From a virus: a stretch of 37,449 nt of DNA. Both the position numbers and the translations under genes were made by a program. Position 1 is the first letter of the stretch. Every line of letters starts with the position of its first letter. The notes below the pieces were generated by a model. That model did no database searches and had not been told where the DNA came from. It saw only the letters and a program-made list of their open reading frames with translations. The DNA is taken from positions 1 to 37,449 of IMG/VR virus record IMGVR_UViG_3300007734_000650, one strand, 5' to 3'. Shown here one piece after another: positions 1 to 9,260 of this stretch.

Positions 1-127
1 AGGACGTGTAGCCGGTATTTTCAAAAGTAGAAGGGCCGGTGCCAGCCAAAACATATAGTGTATCGCCGGGAGAAACAAACGAGGTATTAGATATCAAGAG
101 AGTTATTCGTTTTACCCAAGAAGGAAT
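1..127. repeat. Terminal direct repeat, copy 1 (contig overlap)
   Basis: Bases 1-127 are identical to bases 37323-37449. The repeat lies inside the tail-fibre gene and the reading frame continues across the join, so the two copies are one locus of a circular molecule. A length of exactly 127 matches a common assembler k-mer, so this is probably an assembly overlap and not a biological terminal repeat. Confidence 0.95.
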
Positions 128-877
128 TCCTGTGAAATCAACTGTGGTTCCGCTCGTTACTGTTTGAGCAGTAGATGCTGTAAAAGGCTGAGCTATTTTT
201 GCAGGAGTAACATTAGCGTCCGTTATTTTTATTGTTGTAACTGCATTTGACGCAAGTTCTGTGGTTCCAACGCCGCCAGAAGAAATTGATATGATAGGAT
301 TGCTACTAATAGCGCCGCCGCCTGTAAGGCCGTTTCCTGCGGTGACAGTTTTAGAGGCTACCGCGTCAACATAAGTTTTAGTTGCCGCATGAAGCCCCGT
401 CGTCGGCGCGCCTGATAGGGTGAGCAAACCCGTCATTGTGCCGCCGGTTAGTGGCAGCAGTCCAGATTGACCGGCAATTTTCCATTCTGAATTGGTTGAG
501 TCCCATGAAATAATATAAAATGCACCATTAACAATATCGTCGGAAACAAGATCAGTTCCCGTTACACGACGCAATGGTGCAGCGCCAAGACTATCAACAT
601 TCATAGTCACAGCGCCGGTATTTGACCGAGTGGCAAAAAAGCCAATCAGAGACGGAACGCGGCTTGTCATGGCCTGCGACAAGGAAAGCGTAAATGTATT
701 TCCTGATCCGCCAAGTGTAGCGTAACCACCCTGATCGCGAACCAAAGCTGCAAGAGCCGCCATCATTGATCGCGCGCTATCATTTACCGTGGACGGAAGC
801 TGTCCTTCAGCCCAATTGATATTGCTATCAGCGGAAGCGTTTGAACCCGCCGTCGTGGACCATTGATAAACGCTCAT
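1..877 (-). CDS. Tail fibre protein, N-terminal part (gene crosses contig join)
   Basis: The start is the ATG at 877-875. The frame is open to base 1 and continues in frame at 37322 to a stop at 37048, giving 1152 nt or 383 aa on the circle. The N-terminus (MSVYQWSTTAGSNASADS, then INWAEGQ..STVNDSARSMMA) is the attachment module found on many podophage tail fibres. The middle is Gly/Thr/Ser-rich with short repeats such as LTGGTMTGLLTLSGAPTT and a TKTYVDA segment, typical of beta-structured fibre shafts. It probably binds the host surface. It lies between the virion lysozyme gene and the lysis cassette in the late leftward transcript. Confidence 0.85.
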   Translation of the reverse strand, partial: MSVYQWSTTAGSNASADSNINWAEGQLPSTVNDSARSMMAALAALVRDQGGYATLGGSGNTFTLSLSQAMTSRVPSLIGFFATRSNTGAVTMNVDSLGAAPLRRVTGTDLVSDDIVNGAFYIISWDSTNSEWKIAGQSGLLPLTGGTMTGLLTLSGAPTTGLHAATKTYVDAVASKTVTAGNGLTGGGAISSNPIISISSGGVGTTELASNAVTTIKITDANVTPAKIAQPFTASTAQTVTSGTTVDFTGIPSWVKRITLLISNTSFVSPGDTLYVLAGTGPSTFENTGYTS

Positions 878-879
878 GT

Positions 880-1635
880 TTATATCTTCCGCATGTTGAA
901 TTTGGGACTTGTGCGAACCGTGATCTGCTTGAAGGCCAACCCGCGCGGCCTTGGCGGCGGCGACATAGGCTCAGCAGCAGCCAGGCGCATTCGTGGATTT
1001 TCCGGCTGCTCTTGTTCAGCAGGGACCATTTTAGCGAGCAAGAAACGCATAGCGGCCTGATCGTAGACAGTTCTTTCGTCTTGCTCTGTGTCCGGCTGCG
1101 ACGCGATATCCGCCACCGGCTCAAAGCTGTCTGACGCCAGAACAGGCTCGGAACCGGCGATCTGGCCCATTCCTGTTTGATAATTTGCCAAAAGCCCTCT
1201 GCCCTGCCCTTGTGGCTGCGCTTCTATGCCGCCTGCGAGGCTCGTCCATGTGCCGGACAGGGTTTGGGCTACTTCCGGTAACTTCCCGGCCCGTAGAGCC
1301 TCTGTGAGATCGCCGCCGGTCTTTTTACGATAGACCTCATTGGCCAACGCCCACGCACCGTAGTCCTGATTGGCGGGTGAGAAGTCTTGCAGTCCGTAAC
1401 GGCCCGCAATATCGTCCCATGTATCGCCCAGAAACTGGTATTTTCCGGCGGCTGAGCTTGTCTTTCCCTTGTTGGGTCCGCTGGCAATTGGGACGGCAAT
1501 GTGCGGGTGGTGAGACAGATCGTCTATGTGCCTTCCGCCATAGATAACGTCGTACGCGCCGCCGCTTTCCGGGCCAGCGATAGCGTTAAGCAAGCCTCGC
1601 CCTTCAGGCGGAATGTAGCGATTTAGGAGAGCCAT
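880..1635 (-). CDS. Virion-associated lysozyme-like muramidase
   Basis: 251 aa. The first ~150 residues resemble the lambda R/GH104-type lysozyme fold: IAGPESGGAYDV (residues 19-30, Glu23 the likely catalytic acid), then SSAAGKYQFLGDTWDDIA, a pattern typical of these enzymes. The last ~100 residues are Gln/Pro-rich, low in complexity and end with basic residues. It follows the ejection-protein genes and precedes the tail fibre, so it is more likely a structural enzyme that opens peptidoglycan at entry than the lysis enzyme; a separate M15 endolysin is in the lysis cassette. The stop is 2 nt from the tail-fibre ATG. Confidence 0.8.
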   Translation of the reverse strand: MALLNRYIPPEGRGLLNAIAGPESGGAYDVIYGGRHIDDLSHHPHIAVPIASGPNKGKTSSAAGKYQFLGDTWDDIAGRYGLQDFSPANQDYGAWALANEVYRKKTGGDLTEALRAGKLPEVAQTLSGTWTSLAGGIEAQPQGQGRGLLANYQTGMGQIAGSEPVLASDSFEPVADIASQPDTEQDERTVYDQAAMRFLLAKMVPAEQEQPENPRMRLAAAEPMSPPPRPRGLAFKQITVRTSPKFNMRKI

Positions 1636-1636
1636 T

Positions 1637-1795
1637 ATGGATTTTGACCTTGAGCCTCACCAGTGGAAATTAGAACGCGACAAAGACAAGCCTCGAGAAC
1701 CGTTCTTCGGTCCCGGACTTTGGTGGTTCATTGGTGTAATGATTTTGATTGTCGTGGTAGCGGCGTTTAAGAGATATATTCTTCACTTACGTTAG
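1637..1795 (+). CDS. Small single-TM membrane protein on the opposite strand
   Basis: A 52-aa ORF on the plus strand in the only gap of the leftward structural operon. An AGGAG at 1625-1629 lies 7 nt before the ATG. The N-terminus is charged (LERDKDKPRE), followed by one hydrophobic segment (about residues 26-43, containing WWFIGVMILIVVVAAF) and a basic tail, giving a clean N-in/TM/positive pattern. Its end overlaps the tail of the 1792-3915 gene. No function is recognised. The minus strand of the gap has no comparable ORF. The odd orientation keeps confidence moderate. Confidence 0.5.
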   Translation: MDFDLEPHQWKLERDKDKPREPFFGPGLWWFIGVMILIVVVAAFKRYILHLR

Positions 1796-3915
1796 CGAGA
1801 ACCAGCAAACTCGCCTTCCGCCGCCAATAGACCGCGCAAAAGCCGATCCCTATCTTTTTGAACACGAGACTGTCTGAACCTGTCCAAAACCATTTGACGC
1901 AGTAAACCACGACCGCCGTCATTCTCGCCGGTTGTTAACAGAATGTCCGCAAGCTCTTTGCGAACGGACGGTGTATTGCCGCCCATAACATTCCCCGCGC
2001 CACGTAGAAACTGTCCGCCAGCACCAAGGAAATCGCCTCGTGCAAGCAAGCCAAAGACACGCGGATCAATCTGATTTTCTGCCTGATCTGCCAAATTATC
2101 CGCAGTCTGAGAACCGCCAATTGCCTGACGCCGCGTCTCAAACATTGTATTTTCGCGACCAAGACGATTGAAAATCTCATTCTGCTCGCCGGGACGCATT
2201 GGCCCCTGATATAGAGACAGTTCAGGCAATTCCTGCCGTGCTTTCATTGAGGTAAATTTACGCGCGGCATTGACCCCTTCTGCGCCACGCTCAATTCCCT
2301 CATTTAATCTATCGGCATATCCAACGCGGAAGCCTCTTTGCTCAGTAGGCGAGAGGTTTTGAAAATCGCCTATATTGTCTTCCGGTCGGCCTCGTGTAGC
2401 GGCGCTTTGACCACGACCCACAGCCTCTCTTTCAGCCGCCGGTCCTGCGTATGCGCGACGCGCTTGACCATAGAACGGATTAATCTGATCGAGGTGATTG
2501 ATATATGCCCGACGTAGCTGGTCAATAGCCCTTCCTTGCTCATCGAGAACCAAGCGTCCGGTCGTTTTATCACGATACGCCTCAAGCATATCGTCAAGAC
2601 CTATTTTCATCGCATTCAGAACGCGCATATTAGGACCAGCAGCCTGAACACCGGGCTGTTCCGCCGCCTCATTCAGCGCGCCAAGGGTGAAATCCGCTGC
2701 GTTATGATTTGCGGGATTGGTTGCCAAACTTTCAAGACGCTGCGTTTCAATACCCTGATTAAGCGCCTTACGCATAATAGGGTCATTCAGAAACGCTTCT
2801 GTTTCCTGCGTCCATTGAATGGGATACTCATTTGCCGCTCTATACAACGGACCAGCGTCAGATTGCGCCTGTCGCCTCAGTTGAGCGGTAGCCTGTCTGC
2901 CCGTGCGATTAGCGCCAAGACCCTCGTCGATAATATTGCCAACCCTCTCGGCCTGACCAGACTGTCTGGCATTCAGGAAATCTACAACTTGAGTTCTTCC
3001 CTCACCCGGCGCACGGGCTACAGTAGATAGAAGCCTCTGACCGGGATTACCCAAGGCGTCCGCAAGCGCAAACTCACCCTGTCCAGCGGCAGAAGCGTTG
3101 CCCATGTCATAGAACAAATCCCTGACAGACCGACCGCTTTCGCCTACAGCACGAGCCACACGCGCGCGAGCCGCGCCCTGCGGATCAATCGCAGACATGA
3201 CGTTTGAAACAACCGGCGACGCCGCCATGCCGATACCGCGACCAACAGCGGGAATACCCGCGCCAAGCAAGCCGCCTAACGCAGCGCCAGACGCCGCGCC
3301 GGAAAAGCGCCCCTCGTCCTCGCCGGTCAGAAATCCCGTAGCACCGCCATACCCAGCGCCTTCCGTTCCCATAGCCGCTATGCGTGGCAGAAGCCTTTGG
3401 CCCTCTTTGACAAGCGTAGCGCCACCTCGAGCAAGTGTGCCGCCAGAAAGAACGCCGCCAGCTAACTCTGCAATATCGCCCCCTAGTCCGGTCTTCTCGT
3501 CAGAGCGACGCAGCCGCTCATTCTGGAATGCCTTCGAATATTTATAACCCTCAACAGGATTAAACGTCCTGTTCTCGATCATAGCCATAGGCGTTTCAGC
3601 CAAGGCCAGCGCCTCGTCGCTCCCGCCAAACGTCATGCCCTGCAAGAGCTTTTGACCAGCGCCCGCGTCAAGCAAACCTAGCTTTTCCTGTCTGTCAGCC
3701 TTCGATTTTGCGGCAGACTGATACTGGTCGAGTTTTGGCTCATTTGGCTTTTCAGTTTGAGTAACGACTGGCTGTGGCGTCGGGATCGCAGATTTTACGC
3801 CTTTGCCGATCTGATCACGGACATGCGCGACAAACGCATTCTGATCGTCAGGCGATAGATTGGCAAAATCGTCACCAACATTAATCAGGCCAACGCCGTC
3901 AATTTTTAGTTTCAT
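1792..3915 (-). CDS. Large ejection / internal virion protein
   Basis: 707 aa. An N-terminal segment (LSPDDQNAFVAHVRDQI) is followed by a Gly/Ala-rich hydrophobic stretch (about residues 150-235: ELAGGVLSGGTLARGG, ATGFLTGEDEGRFSG, ALGGLLGAGIPAVGRGIG) that could insert into membrane. A long Gln/Arg/Ala-rich helical region follows. The size, position after the tail hub and glycine-zipper segment fit proteins ejected with DNA by P22-like phages (gp16-type role), although no direct homologue is recognised by eye. The ATG overlaps the previous gene's stop by 4 nt, so it is translationally coupled. Confidence 0.65.
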   Translation of the reverse strand: MKLKIDGVGLINVGDDFANLSPDDQNAFVAHVRDQIGKGVKSAIPTPQPVVTQTEKPNEPKLDQYQSAAKSKADRQEKLGLLDAGAGQKLLQGMTFGGSDEALALAETPMAMIENRTFNPVEGYKYSKAFQNERLRRSDEKTGLGGDIAELAGGVLSGGTLARGGATLVKEGQRLLPRIAAMGTEGAGYGGATGFLTGEDEGRFSGAASGAALGGLLGAGIPAVGRGIGMAASPVVSNVMSAIDPQGAARARVARAVGESGRSVRDLFYDMGNASAAGQGEFALADALGNPGQRLLSTVARAPGEGRTQVVDFLNARQSGQAERVGNIIDEGLGANRTGRQATAQLRRQAQSDAGPLYRAANEYPIQWTQETEAFLNDPIMRKALNQGIETQRLESLATNPANHNAADFTLGALNEAAEQPGVQAAGPNMRVLNAMKIGLDDMLEAYRDKTTGRLVLDEQGRAIDQLRRAYINHLDQINPFYGQARRAYAGPAAEREAVGRGQSAATRGRPEDNIGDFQNLSPTEQRGFRVGYADRLNEGIERGAEGVNAARKFTSMKARQELPELSLYQGPMRPGEQNEIFNRLGRENTMFETRRQAIGGSQTADNLADQAENQIDPRVFGLLARGDFLGAGGQFLRGAGNVMGGNTPSVRKELADILLTTGENDGGRGLLRQMVLDRFRQSRVQKDRDRLLRGLLAAEGEFAGSR

Positions 3916-5096
3916 TGAAGGCTCCAGCCAATGTTCGGAACACCGCCATTATCTGGACGGTAGTATGTGCCGCCGCGTAGCTCGCCAGCGCGCTTTTTAT
4001 TAAATTCGAGGCGCTTCTGAGCCATTTGAATAGCTCGATCGTAAATCTTCTGACGCTCAGCGTCGGGCAAAGCAGAAGAACCGGAAAGCTGCAATATGAT
4101 TGCGCGCTCGCCTTCCGTGGGATTGCCGCCAAACACTGATTTCAGCGAGGCCAAGGCGTTGCCGCCAACAATGTTATCAAGATCAACAGTATCTTGTGCG
4201 CCTTGAACAAATGGCGCTAATACGCCTGAAGTCATTGACCCAACTTTATTGCCCCAAGCCTTCTTGCTGGCTTCTTTAGCCTGACCTAGCGCATTAATAG
4301 CAGCCTCATTCGTTGCTACCATTTCGTCGGCTTCAAGAATTGCTTTTTTATCAGAGGCAGAAAGCGGCTGCGCGTCTTCACGCGGATATTTGCCTGTATT
4401 AATGAACTGCTGATTTTTTGGGTCTTTAATATCGCCGCCCTGTTCCGTAATCAGCTTTGTGCGAGCATTAACGCCCTGCAAGAATTCCTGACCCTTATCC
4501 GGCTGCTCTGTTACATTCTGCACATGCGGAAGGCCACTTGCGTCAATCCAGACGGGTTTATTCCGCAATGGCTCAGGAACCTCTTCCGGCGACGCCCAGT
4601 GACCGGTTTGAGGCTTCGGCGCGTCAGGTATGCCCGGAATAGGACTTGCCCCTGCCTGCGGATTATTCTTATCGTAAAACAGCGCCCGTCCATTAGCGGT
4701 TACGGTGGCATAATCAGGCTGGCTTGCCTTGGCCTGTAGAGCCTTCAGACGCGCGTTCATGATCTCGCGCTGGTTAGCTAGGCCCTGCTGCGATTGGACC
4801 GTCTGTAGCCCCTGCAAGAGGCCCTGACCCACGTTCCTGCCGGTCATTAGGCCAGCGCCAAGCGCGACAAGCGCGTCACCCGGACCGCCAGCGCCGTAAA
4901 TGTTCCGCATAGCGCCTTCGGGATCAAATCCGGTCTGTTCCGCTTCCGGCTGTTTATTGAGAAGACCCATACCCGGTTGCGGCTGTGGCTGCGGCTGGAC
5001 AGCCGGTTGCCGCATTTGCGTGAAAGCAGGCAAAGCAAGGCCGATACGTGGAGCCATGTCAGGCTCAAATCTGCCGGTCATAGGATTGTAAGCCAT
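3912..5096 (-). CDS. Putative ejection / internal virion protein
   Basis: 394 aa. A Pro/Gln-rich N-terminus (PQPQPQPGMGLL, about residues 35-47) is followed by Gly/Ala-rich segments (GALVALGAGLM-like, GQGLLQGLQTVQSQQ) and a helical C-terminal half. The segment LQLSGSSALPDAERQKIYDR is typical of internal virion proteins in podophage tail modules. It lies between two other candidate ejection proteins, with 4-nt overlap to the next gene. The assignment rests on order, composition and size; the function is inferred. Confidence 0.6.
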   Translation of the reverse strand: MAYNPMTGRFEPDMAPRIGLALPAFTQMRQPAVQPQPQPQPGMGLLNKQPEAEQTGFDPEGAMRNIYGAGGPGDALVALGAGLMTGRNVGQGLLQGLQTVQSQQGLANQREIMNARLKALQAKASQPDYATVTANGRALFYDKNNPQAGASPIPGIPDAPKPQTGHWASPEEVPEPLRNKPVWIDASGLPHVQNVTEQPDKGQEFLQGVNARTKLITEQGGDIKDPKNQQFINTGKYPREDAQPLSASDKKAILEADEMVATNEAAINALGQAKEASKKAWGNKVGSMTSGVLAPFVQGAQDTVDLDNIVGGNALASLKSVFGGNPTEGERAIILQLSGSSALPDAERQKIYDRAIQMAQKRLEFNKKRAGELRGGTYYRPDNGGVPNIGWSLQ

Positions 5097-5108
5097 TCTA
5101 CGTCGTCC

Positions 5109-6035
5109 TTATGCCCATTTGAACAGGCTAGACCAGCCGCCGCCGCCCTTAGCCACGTTGCCCGCCAATCCAAGGCCAGCCATGCCCGCACCCAAGGCTA
5201 CCTGACCAGCGCTTGGCGTCGGCGTGTATTGCTGCGGGCTAATGCCGACACTGGTAGAGGTGCCGCTGCTCGTGCCGCCCATAGAGCCAATGCCCTGTGC
5301 GATCTGGGCCAGATTGCCAACGCGCGCCCACGGTGCCTGATTGGCCGCGTCAATCTGGGCTTGGCGGTAATCCATTCTTTCAGCGCCCACACCCTTCTGC
5401 GTCTGAGCGTCGGAATAGAGCGGCGTTTGCAGATTATTCAGAGCGCCACCGGCATTGTAGATATTTGCCACTCCTTGCTGGCCAATTCCAGCCATTTGCC
5501 CGATAGCATTAAGCTGGTTGCCCTGCTGCTGAAGATAATCGTTATATCTTGCGCTCGTGCCAATCCCGGCCAGTTCGCGTCCCAATGTTCCGGCATATGC
5601 GCCTGAACCATAACGACCGGCAGACGAGAAATTTGCATTTACCCGATCAGCCGCTTCCTGCTGTGATTTGCCAATAATAGCGTCGAGATAAGGATTATTA
5701 TTGATATACGCGCCACTGGCATACGGGTTGAGATAATCCAGAGCCTGTTGCGTAGGTGCGCCGATCCCGCCACTATTGAGGATATTCTGTATCCCGCCAA
5801 TGCCGGTCTGAGCCGCATTCGACATAGACCCACGATTGGCAATGCCTAACTGTGCGTTCTGGCCCGCTGTGACATTAGGGTCCATTTCCGCGACTTGCGG
5901 ACCCTGATATGTCGTGTTGTAGGCGTTCATTGCGCCTGAGAGCGCCTGATTTAACGCGCCAGAAGCCGGTGCCCACGGATTGCGCGTCTCGTTTGTGCTT
6001 GTCGTCTGGGTTGTCGGGTTATACTGCCAAGCCAT
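5109..6035 (-). CDS. Putative ejection / tail-associated protein
   Basis: 308 aa, rich in Gly, Ala, Asn and Gln. The central part has a motif seen in phage DNA-transfer proteins (ANFSSAGRYGSGAYAGTLGRE, about residues 134-153), and the C-terminus is hydrophobic and Gly-rich (ALGAGMAGLGLAGNVAKGGGG). It is the first of three consecutive candidate ejection proteins after the tail-hub genes. The precise role is inferred. Confidence 0.6.
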   Translation of the reverse strand: MAWQYNPTTQTTSTNETRNPWAPASGALNQALSGAMNAYNTTYQGPQVAEMDPNVTAGQNAQLGIANRGSMSNAAQTGIGGIQNILNSGGIGAPTQQALDYLNPYASGAYINNNPYLDAIIGKSQQEAADRVNANFSSAGRYGSGAYAGTLGRELAGIGTSARYNDYLQQQGNQLNAIGQMAGIGQQGVANIYNAGGALNNLQTPLYSDAQTQKGVGAERMDYRQAQIDAANQAPWARVGNLAQIAQGIGSMGGTSSGTSTSVGISPQQYTPTPSAGQVALGAGMAGLGLAGNVAKGGGGWSSLFKWA

Positions 6036-6044
6036 TTTCTATCC

Positions 6045-6362
6045 CTATCCCAAAGCTATGTAGGCAAATGTCCGATCCGTCGTTCCGGCATTTGCATGTG
6101 TAACTGTAAAGGTCTTGTTCCCGACATTAGCGCTCGTGACATAAGTTGTCGCGACCGCACCCGCCGCATTCGCCGTCAGAGGCGTTAGAAAGATATAAGA
6201 CCCAGCCGCGCAATACTCATTTGTCACGACAGTAGACGTAGCGCCTGCGGTCAACGTAACCGTTCCAACGGCATTCGATCGGCCCTGTGCCAATTGCCGG
6301 ATCGCAGCAACCGTGCGTTGTAAATTCGTATCGTCCGGCGTCGGAAGCGTTGATAAGCTCAC
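6045..6362 (-). CDS. Small beta-rich tail/fibre-like structural protein
   Basis: 105 aa. About 30 helical residues (DDTNLQRTVAAIRQLAQGRSN) precede a Thr/Val/Ala-rich beta segment (VGTVTLTAGATSTVVTNEYC) that resembles C-terminal domains of phage fibres. Its ATG overlaps the stop of the tail-hub gene by 4 nt. It is probably a virion component attached to the tail hub; no exact family is recognised. Confidence 0.6.
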   Translation of the reverse strand: MSLSTLPTPDDTNLQRTVAAIRQLAQGRSNAVGTVTLTAGATSTVVTNEYCAAGSYIFLTPLTANAAGAVATTYVTSANVGNKTFTVTHANAGTTDRTFAYIALG

Positions 6363-8077
6363 CGTGCGCCGCCCGCTCTGCCGTTAACGTCCACGCCTCT
6401 CAAATATGTCCATGTCGCACCAGCAGGAACACGCGCCCTTACCGTATTAAATCGAGCATTTACCCGAGCAGGAGCATAACCCTTCACACCGATCTGCGTT
6501 TCTGAGCTTGTTGTCAGACTATCAATCAGTCGATCCCTATAACGGACAGACATATAAGCCGAACTCGCGTCGCCTATTGGCGCAAGATCGCGCACAAATG
6601 TCCTTGTCCCGTTTCCAACAGCGCCCTCGGGCGTATCAACGGTCGCTTCAATCGTCGCTCCGTCGAGGAAACCCATTTTATTATCAGAACCCATGACAGC
6701 TAAACGCTGCTTGTATGTGTTCGTATAATTGTCGAGGGAGAACGGCAATCTGTCCAGCCCGTCAAGCTGGTTCGCTGTATGTGTGCCAGACTGACTGCCG
6801 GACGTATTGATCGCGGTTCCGCCCAGTGTTGCAGATAGCTGGAATGTATTTGTTGCGGCATTAACGACATAATACGTCGTTCCAGTAGTCAAACCCGTAG
6901 GCAGGCTTCCCGTCGTCGTAAGTCTGACGGCTGTCCCGTTCGACATGCCGTGTGCGTTCCACGTTAAAACACCGGGCGACGCTATAGTGATTGTAACGGT
7001 TGAAGAGTTGTATATAAGCGCGTCAAGAGCATCCAGCGTTGTCGGAAGCTGAAGCGTATTTGTCGCGCTCGCGACATTCATTTCAGCATACGACCACCGA
7101 TCAAGCGCCCAATCGTAAATAACCACCTTATCCATAAGATTGCCAAGGTTGTTGGACAGGCTCTTATAGAAAAAGAAAATGCGTGGATTAAACGGATCAG
7201 GAACACCAAGCATATTCCTGTTGCTTTCCGCATTCAAATCGGCCAGCACGGTTTGATTAACTCTGTTCGCGCCAATAGGCGAAAGCTGACCGGAATTATC
7301 AATTTTATAAAACCCGTCGCTGGACATAAAATATGTAATTCCAGCCTGCTTGCAGATAGAATGGCGCATCATAACGCCCTTGCTGTCTGAAATACGCTGA
7401 AACTCAAATATATTAGGCGGGCCGGTATAAACCATTCGACGAATAGCCCGGTCCTGAAAGACAAGACCAAACTCGCCGCCCGCTATGCCTTGAACAAACC
7501 CGCCGTCCGGGAAATCCTGATAATCAGACTGATTGGTGCCGACAGTCCAGCTTGTCGCGTCGTTAATGCCGGACCACTGAATACGATTAGACTGACCGGT
7601 GGCAGACAACGACGCCAAGACAACAAAATCACCCACGACTGCACACCGTCGCGCCTGTGGCGGGCTACCGGCTAGTGCAGCGAATTTAGTCGAAACACCA
7701 AGCTCAAAATACTGAACAGCATTACTGTCCGTCGTCGCTATGACGTAATTGCCAAATTGGCAGAAATCCCATAACTCGCGTGAACCCACGCTATAATCGC
7801 CACCAGAGGCACGGGTAACGTCGTCCCACGTTCTGCTTGTGGCATTCAGGCTATACAATTTCGTATCATTACCGCCGAAGACAGAAACATTACCGTCTTT
7901 CTGGACAGCGCCAAAAAGACCACGGCAATTTCCCGTCATTGCGTCAGTAAACGGATTAATCGCATTTAGAGGCGAATATCCATTTACGCTGGGCACGACA
8001 TTCTTGACGTTACTGGTCTTGACCGTCCCGACGCTGGCAACGTCCGGCTCGTAGGGTCCGAAGCTAATTTCAGCCAT
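6359..8077 (-). CDS. Tail hub / packaged-DNA stabilisation protein (P22 gp10-like)
   Basis: 572 aa. The N-terminus (FGPYEPDVASVGTVKTSNV) and successive beta-propeller-like segments (GLFGAVQKDGNVSVFGG, VVLASLSATGQSNRIQWSG, IAGGEFGLVFQDRAIRRM, YFMSSDGFYKI) resemble the gp10-type closure/hub proteins of P22-like podophages. A Thr-rich insertion (about residues 350-420) looks like a beta-sandwich. In such phages the protein plugs the portal channel and holds the tail fibres. It directly follows the adaptor gene. Confidence 0.75.
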   Translation of the reverse strand: MAEISFGPYEPDVASVGTVKTSNVKNVVPSVNGYSPLNAINPFTDAMTGNCRGLFGAVQKDGNVSVFGGNDTKLYSLNATSRTWDDVTRASGGDYSVGSRELWDFCQFGNYVIATTDSNAVQYFELGVSTKFAALAGSPPQARRCAVVGDFVVLASLSATGQSNRIQWSGINDATSWTVGTNQSDYQDFPDGGFVQGIAGGEFGLVFQDRAIRRMVYTGPPNIFEFQRISDSKGVMMRHSICKQAGITYFMSSDGFYKIDNSGQLSPIGANRVNQTVLADLNAESNRNMLGVPDPFNPRIFFFYKSLSNNLGNLMDKVVIYDWALDRWSYAEMNVASATNTLQLPTTLDALDALIYNSSTVTITIASPGVLTWNAHGMSNGTAVRLTTTGSLPTGLTTGTTYYVVNAATNTFQLSATLGGTAINTSGSQSGTHTANQLDGLDRLPFSLDNYTNTYKQRLAVMGSDNKMGFLDGATIEATVDTPEGAVGNGTRTFVRDLAPIGDASSAYMSVRYRDRLIDSLTTSSETQIGVKGYAPARVNARFNTVRARVPAGATWTYLRGVDVNGRAGGAR

Positions 8078-8078
8078 A

Positions 8079-8717
8079 TCAAAACGCCTGCGGCTGAATG
8101 AAACCGTTGCGGATCATACCGGCAGAAGCGGCCTTCAATGTATCATACGCCTCGATTTCCGCTGCCTGACACGCCACGGCGGCGTCTGCGTCTAATAGAA
8201 TGTCCTGATACAGGAACCTCTTCGCGCAGCTTCGGATCATGCGTTCCGCGTCCGTCATCCACTTGTTGTTCGCCTCGCCGTCCGTCGCTGGCGCGGCCAG
8301 CTTGTAATGACCCACGATCTGCATGGGATAAACCGCATTCGGGATCGGGCTGAATGAGAAGGTTTGGTTCAGGAACATATACTGATACGGCTGACCCTTG
8401 AAGTTGGGCATTTGATTTATGCGATAAATCGTCGGATCGATCCGCTTCACCCGGAAATTGTTCACGCCTACTGTTACGAATACGTCGTCCACGTCGTACA
8501 TGTAGGGAATGTCCGGGTCGTCCGTCGCCGTGTAGACTTCCTGATTGGCCACCGTGTTGAACGACGACCCGTTTGGACCCGTCTCGTTGAAATAAAACCT
8601 CTTGGTCTGATACAGCGCAATCGCATCGCTGATCGCCAAGGCTATCTGTGAGGTCAGGTCCGCGCGGCTTAGTTCGTCCGCTATGCGCGCCTTCATGTCG
8701 GCTAATGTCCCGGCCAT
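8079..8717 (-). CDS. Head-tail adaptor / neck protein
   Basis: 212 aa. It starts MAGTLADMKARIADELSRAD followed by helices (ISDAIALYQTKRFYFNE) and a C-terminal AERMIRSCAKRFLYQDILLD segment, the usual outline of podophage adaptor (gp4/tail tubular A-like) proteins that sit under the portal. It lies between the decoration protein and tail hub genes, as expected. An AGGCAGGG lies just before the ATG. Confidence 0.7.
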   Translation of the reverse strand: MAGTLADMKARIADELSRADLTSQIALAISDAIALYQTKRFYFNETGPNGSSFNTVANQEVYTATDDPDIPYMYDVDDVFVTVGVNNFRVKRIDPTIYRINQMPNFKGQPYQYMFLNQTFSFSPIPNAVYPMQIVGHYKLAAPATDGEANNKWMTDAERMIRSCAKRFLYQDILLDADAAVACQAAEIEAYDTLKAASAGMIRNGFIQPQAF

Positions 8718-8776
8718 TCCCTGCCTCTAATTCCAGTTCCGCATATGCAAACCAAAGTAATAAACTCATAATGAGC

Positions 8777-8796
8777 GCGGGGGATTGCTCCCCCGC
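8777..8796 (-). terminator. Strong hairpin after the capsid/decoration genes
   Basis: The minus strand has a perfect 8-bp GC-rich stem with a 4-nt loop (GCGGGGGA/TCCCCCGC) in the 93-nt gap between the 8811-9245 gene and the adaptor gene. A second small palindrome, CTCATTATGAG, follows at once (8765-8775). There is no clear U-tract, so this may be a partial terminator or mRNA 3'-end stabiliser that keeps capsid and decoration expression higher than downstream tail genes. Confidence 0.6.
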
Positions 8797-8810
8797 CTCC
8801 TGTATCTACA

Positions 8811-9245
8811 TTAAGCCGCCGCAACCGTATTGGTCGCAACAAGGCTAACGTAATTGACCGTGATAATGGCCTTGCCGGTCGTCGCAGCCGTGCCGGTCGG
8901 AATATAAGACGTATAGAGCGTCTGATCCGCCGTCTGCTGTTTCCAGCCAGCCGCCGCAGCCGGTGTGCCGGTGTAGACGCCAGCCGTTCCCGACGTAATA
9001 GACGCAGAAGCCGCAACCTCCGCGCCCGTCGCCGTCGTTCCCAAGGTAATGGGATTGGTCGTTCCAGCGTTAAACGCCGTTTCAACCGTCACATTCCACC
9101 GGGTAACAACAGCATTCGCCGGAATAATGCCAATAGCAACGCCGCTCGTCGCGCCCGTCGTATTAAAGTTCAGAACGTAAGCCAACGTCTGAACAACCGG
9201 CATCATTACGTCACGGGCATTCGTTCCCGCAGTTCCAGTAGTCAT
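8811..9245 (-). CDS. Putative head decoration / structural protein
   Basis: 144 aa, very rich in Thr, Ala and Gly, with alternating hydrophobic residues (ITLGTTATGAEVAASASITS; AIITVNYVSLVAT) and predicted mostly beta. It is directly downstream of the major capsid gene with an excellent ribosome site (AAGGAGG 7 nt before the ATG) and followed by a strong hairpin, suggesting high expression together with capsid. A decoration or head-associated protein is most likely. Confidence 0.6.
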   Translation of the reverse strand: MTTGTAGTNARDVMMPVVQTLAYVLNFNTTGATSGVAIGIIPANAVVTRWNVTVETAFNAGTTNPITLGTTATGAEVAASASITSGTAGVYTGTPAAAAGWKQQTADQTLYTSYIPTGTAATTGKAIITVNYVSLVATNTVAAA

Positions 9246-9260
9246 GTTATGCCCTCCTTC

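Noticed and set aside
2536-3030. 164-aa plus-strand ORF
   Set aside because: Antisense shadow of the ejection protein gene, with Arg/Ser-rich composition typical of reverse frames.
8143-8769. 208-aa minus-strand ORF
   Set aside because: Out-of-frame shadow of the adaptor gene 8079-8717 with Arg/Gly-rich nonsense composition.
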